Shown here: one piece after another, positions 5,221 to 5,239 of the stretch
How the letters are laid out: each line of letters begins with the position of its first letter
Numbering within the stretch: the first letter of the stretch is position 1
Source of the DNA: Lentzea aerocolonigenes
GTDB taxonomy: Bacteria; Actinomycetota; Actinomycetes; Mycobacteriales; Pseudonocardiaceae
Direction of reading: 5' to 3'
DNA: 5,239 nt
NCBI RefSeq assembly: GCF_000955955.1
Contig: NZ_JYJG01000249.1
Span: 1 to 5,239, forward strand
The notes under the pieces: model-generated
The model's database searches: none
Told to the model about the DNA's origin: nothing
The model's input: the letters and a program-made list of their open reading frames with translations, nothing else
Position numbers and translations under genes: made by a program

Positions 5221-5239
5221 AAAGTCGTTTGTCCTGAAT
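5120..5239 (+). CDS. Possible partial coding sequence running off the right edge, unrecognised
   Basis: From ATG 5120 (an in-frame TAG precedes it at 5111) the frame stays open for 40 codons to the end of the window, beginning MGGYAAPDDTTFGRSVARL; an in-frame GTG lies at 5165. I recognise no family. Against it: no ribosome-binding site precedes either start, about 64% of third codon positions after the ATG are G or C, which is low for this genome, and the stretch overlaps the predicted hairpins C, D and E. It may be only chance in a leader region, or the start of a gene divergent from the dipeptidase. Confidence 0.2.
   Translation, partial: MGGYAAPDDTTFGRSVARLIGRKSPVPVGGTAPAKSFVLN

Noticed and set aside
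5028..5222. Minus-strand 64-aa open frame upstream of the dipeptidase
   Set aside because: It has no family resemblance and no ribosome-binding site. It covers the AT-rich nested repeats and ends in the regulatory region, so it is better explained as non-coding.
1..5239. Search for mobile elements, CRISPR, tRNA/rRNA or phage genes
   Set aside because: No transposase or integrase motifs, no spaced direct-repeat array and no tRNA-like cloverleaf were seen. All coding space is taken by housekeeping-type genes.

Overview
The window is GC-rich DNA from a high-GC actinobacterium. The evidence is strongly G/C-biased codon use, an actinobacterial-type coproheme decarboxylase (ChdC/HemQ), a DUF3000 protein (a family I know only from Actinobacteria), and the coproporphyrin-dependent order hemE-cgoX-chdC. 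A member of the Pseudonocardiales or a relative is plausible from overall protein similarity, but that is a guess; no marker gene is present.

Layout. (1) Positions 30-3198 or 3207, minus strand: a compact haem operon read right to left, hemE -> cgoX (hemY/hemG) -> chdC (hemQ). HemE makes coproporphyrinogen III, CgoX oxidises it to coproporphyrin III, and ChdC decarboxylates coproheme to haem b. The ferrochelatase step (CpfC) is not encoded here. hemE and cgoX share one base (TAATG) and cgoX and chdC are 23 bp apart, so one transcript with coupled translation is likely. A short inverted repeat at 4-22 follows the last gene. (2) Positions 3208-3279: a short divergent intergenic region. (3) Positions 3280-3822, plus strand: a DUF3000 protein, probably read from a leaderless GTG-start transcript. 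(4) Positions 3811-3850: a degenerate 10-bp tandem repeat that contains both convergent stop codons and a 7-bp stem-loop. (5) Positions 3833-4981, minus strand: an M19 (renal/membrane dipeptidase family) zinc peptidase with all metal ligands present. (6) Positions 4982-5239: an unusually AT-rich, repeat-rich region upstream of the dipeptidase. It holds a perfect 11-bp inverted repeat nested in a second, longer inverted repeat, followed by a chain of potential RNA hairpins on the plus strand. An open but unrecognised plus-strand reading frame runs off the window edge.

The genes themselves are ordinary and well explained. The part worth attention is the last 250 bp: a nested operator-like palindrome of near-symmetric design between the dipeptidase and whatever lies to the right, next to a possible structured 5' leader. 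No mobile element, CRISPR array, tRNA or rRNA gene was seen.
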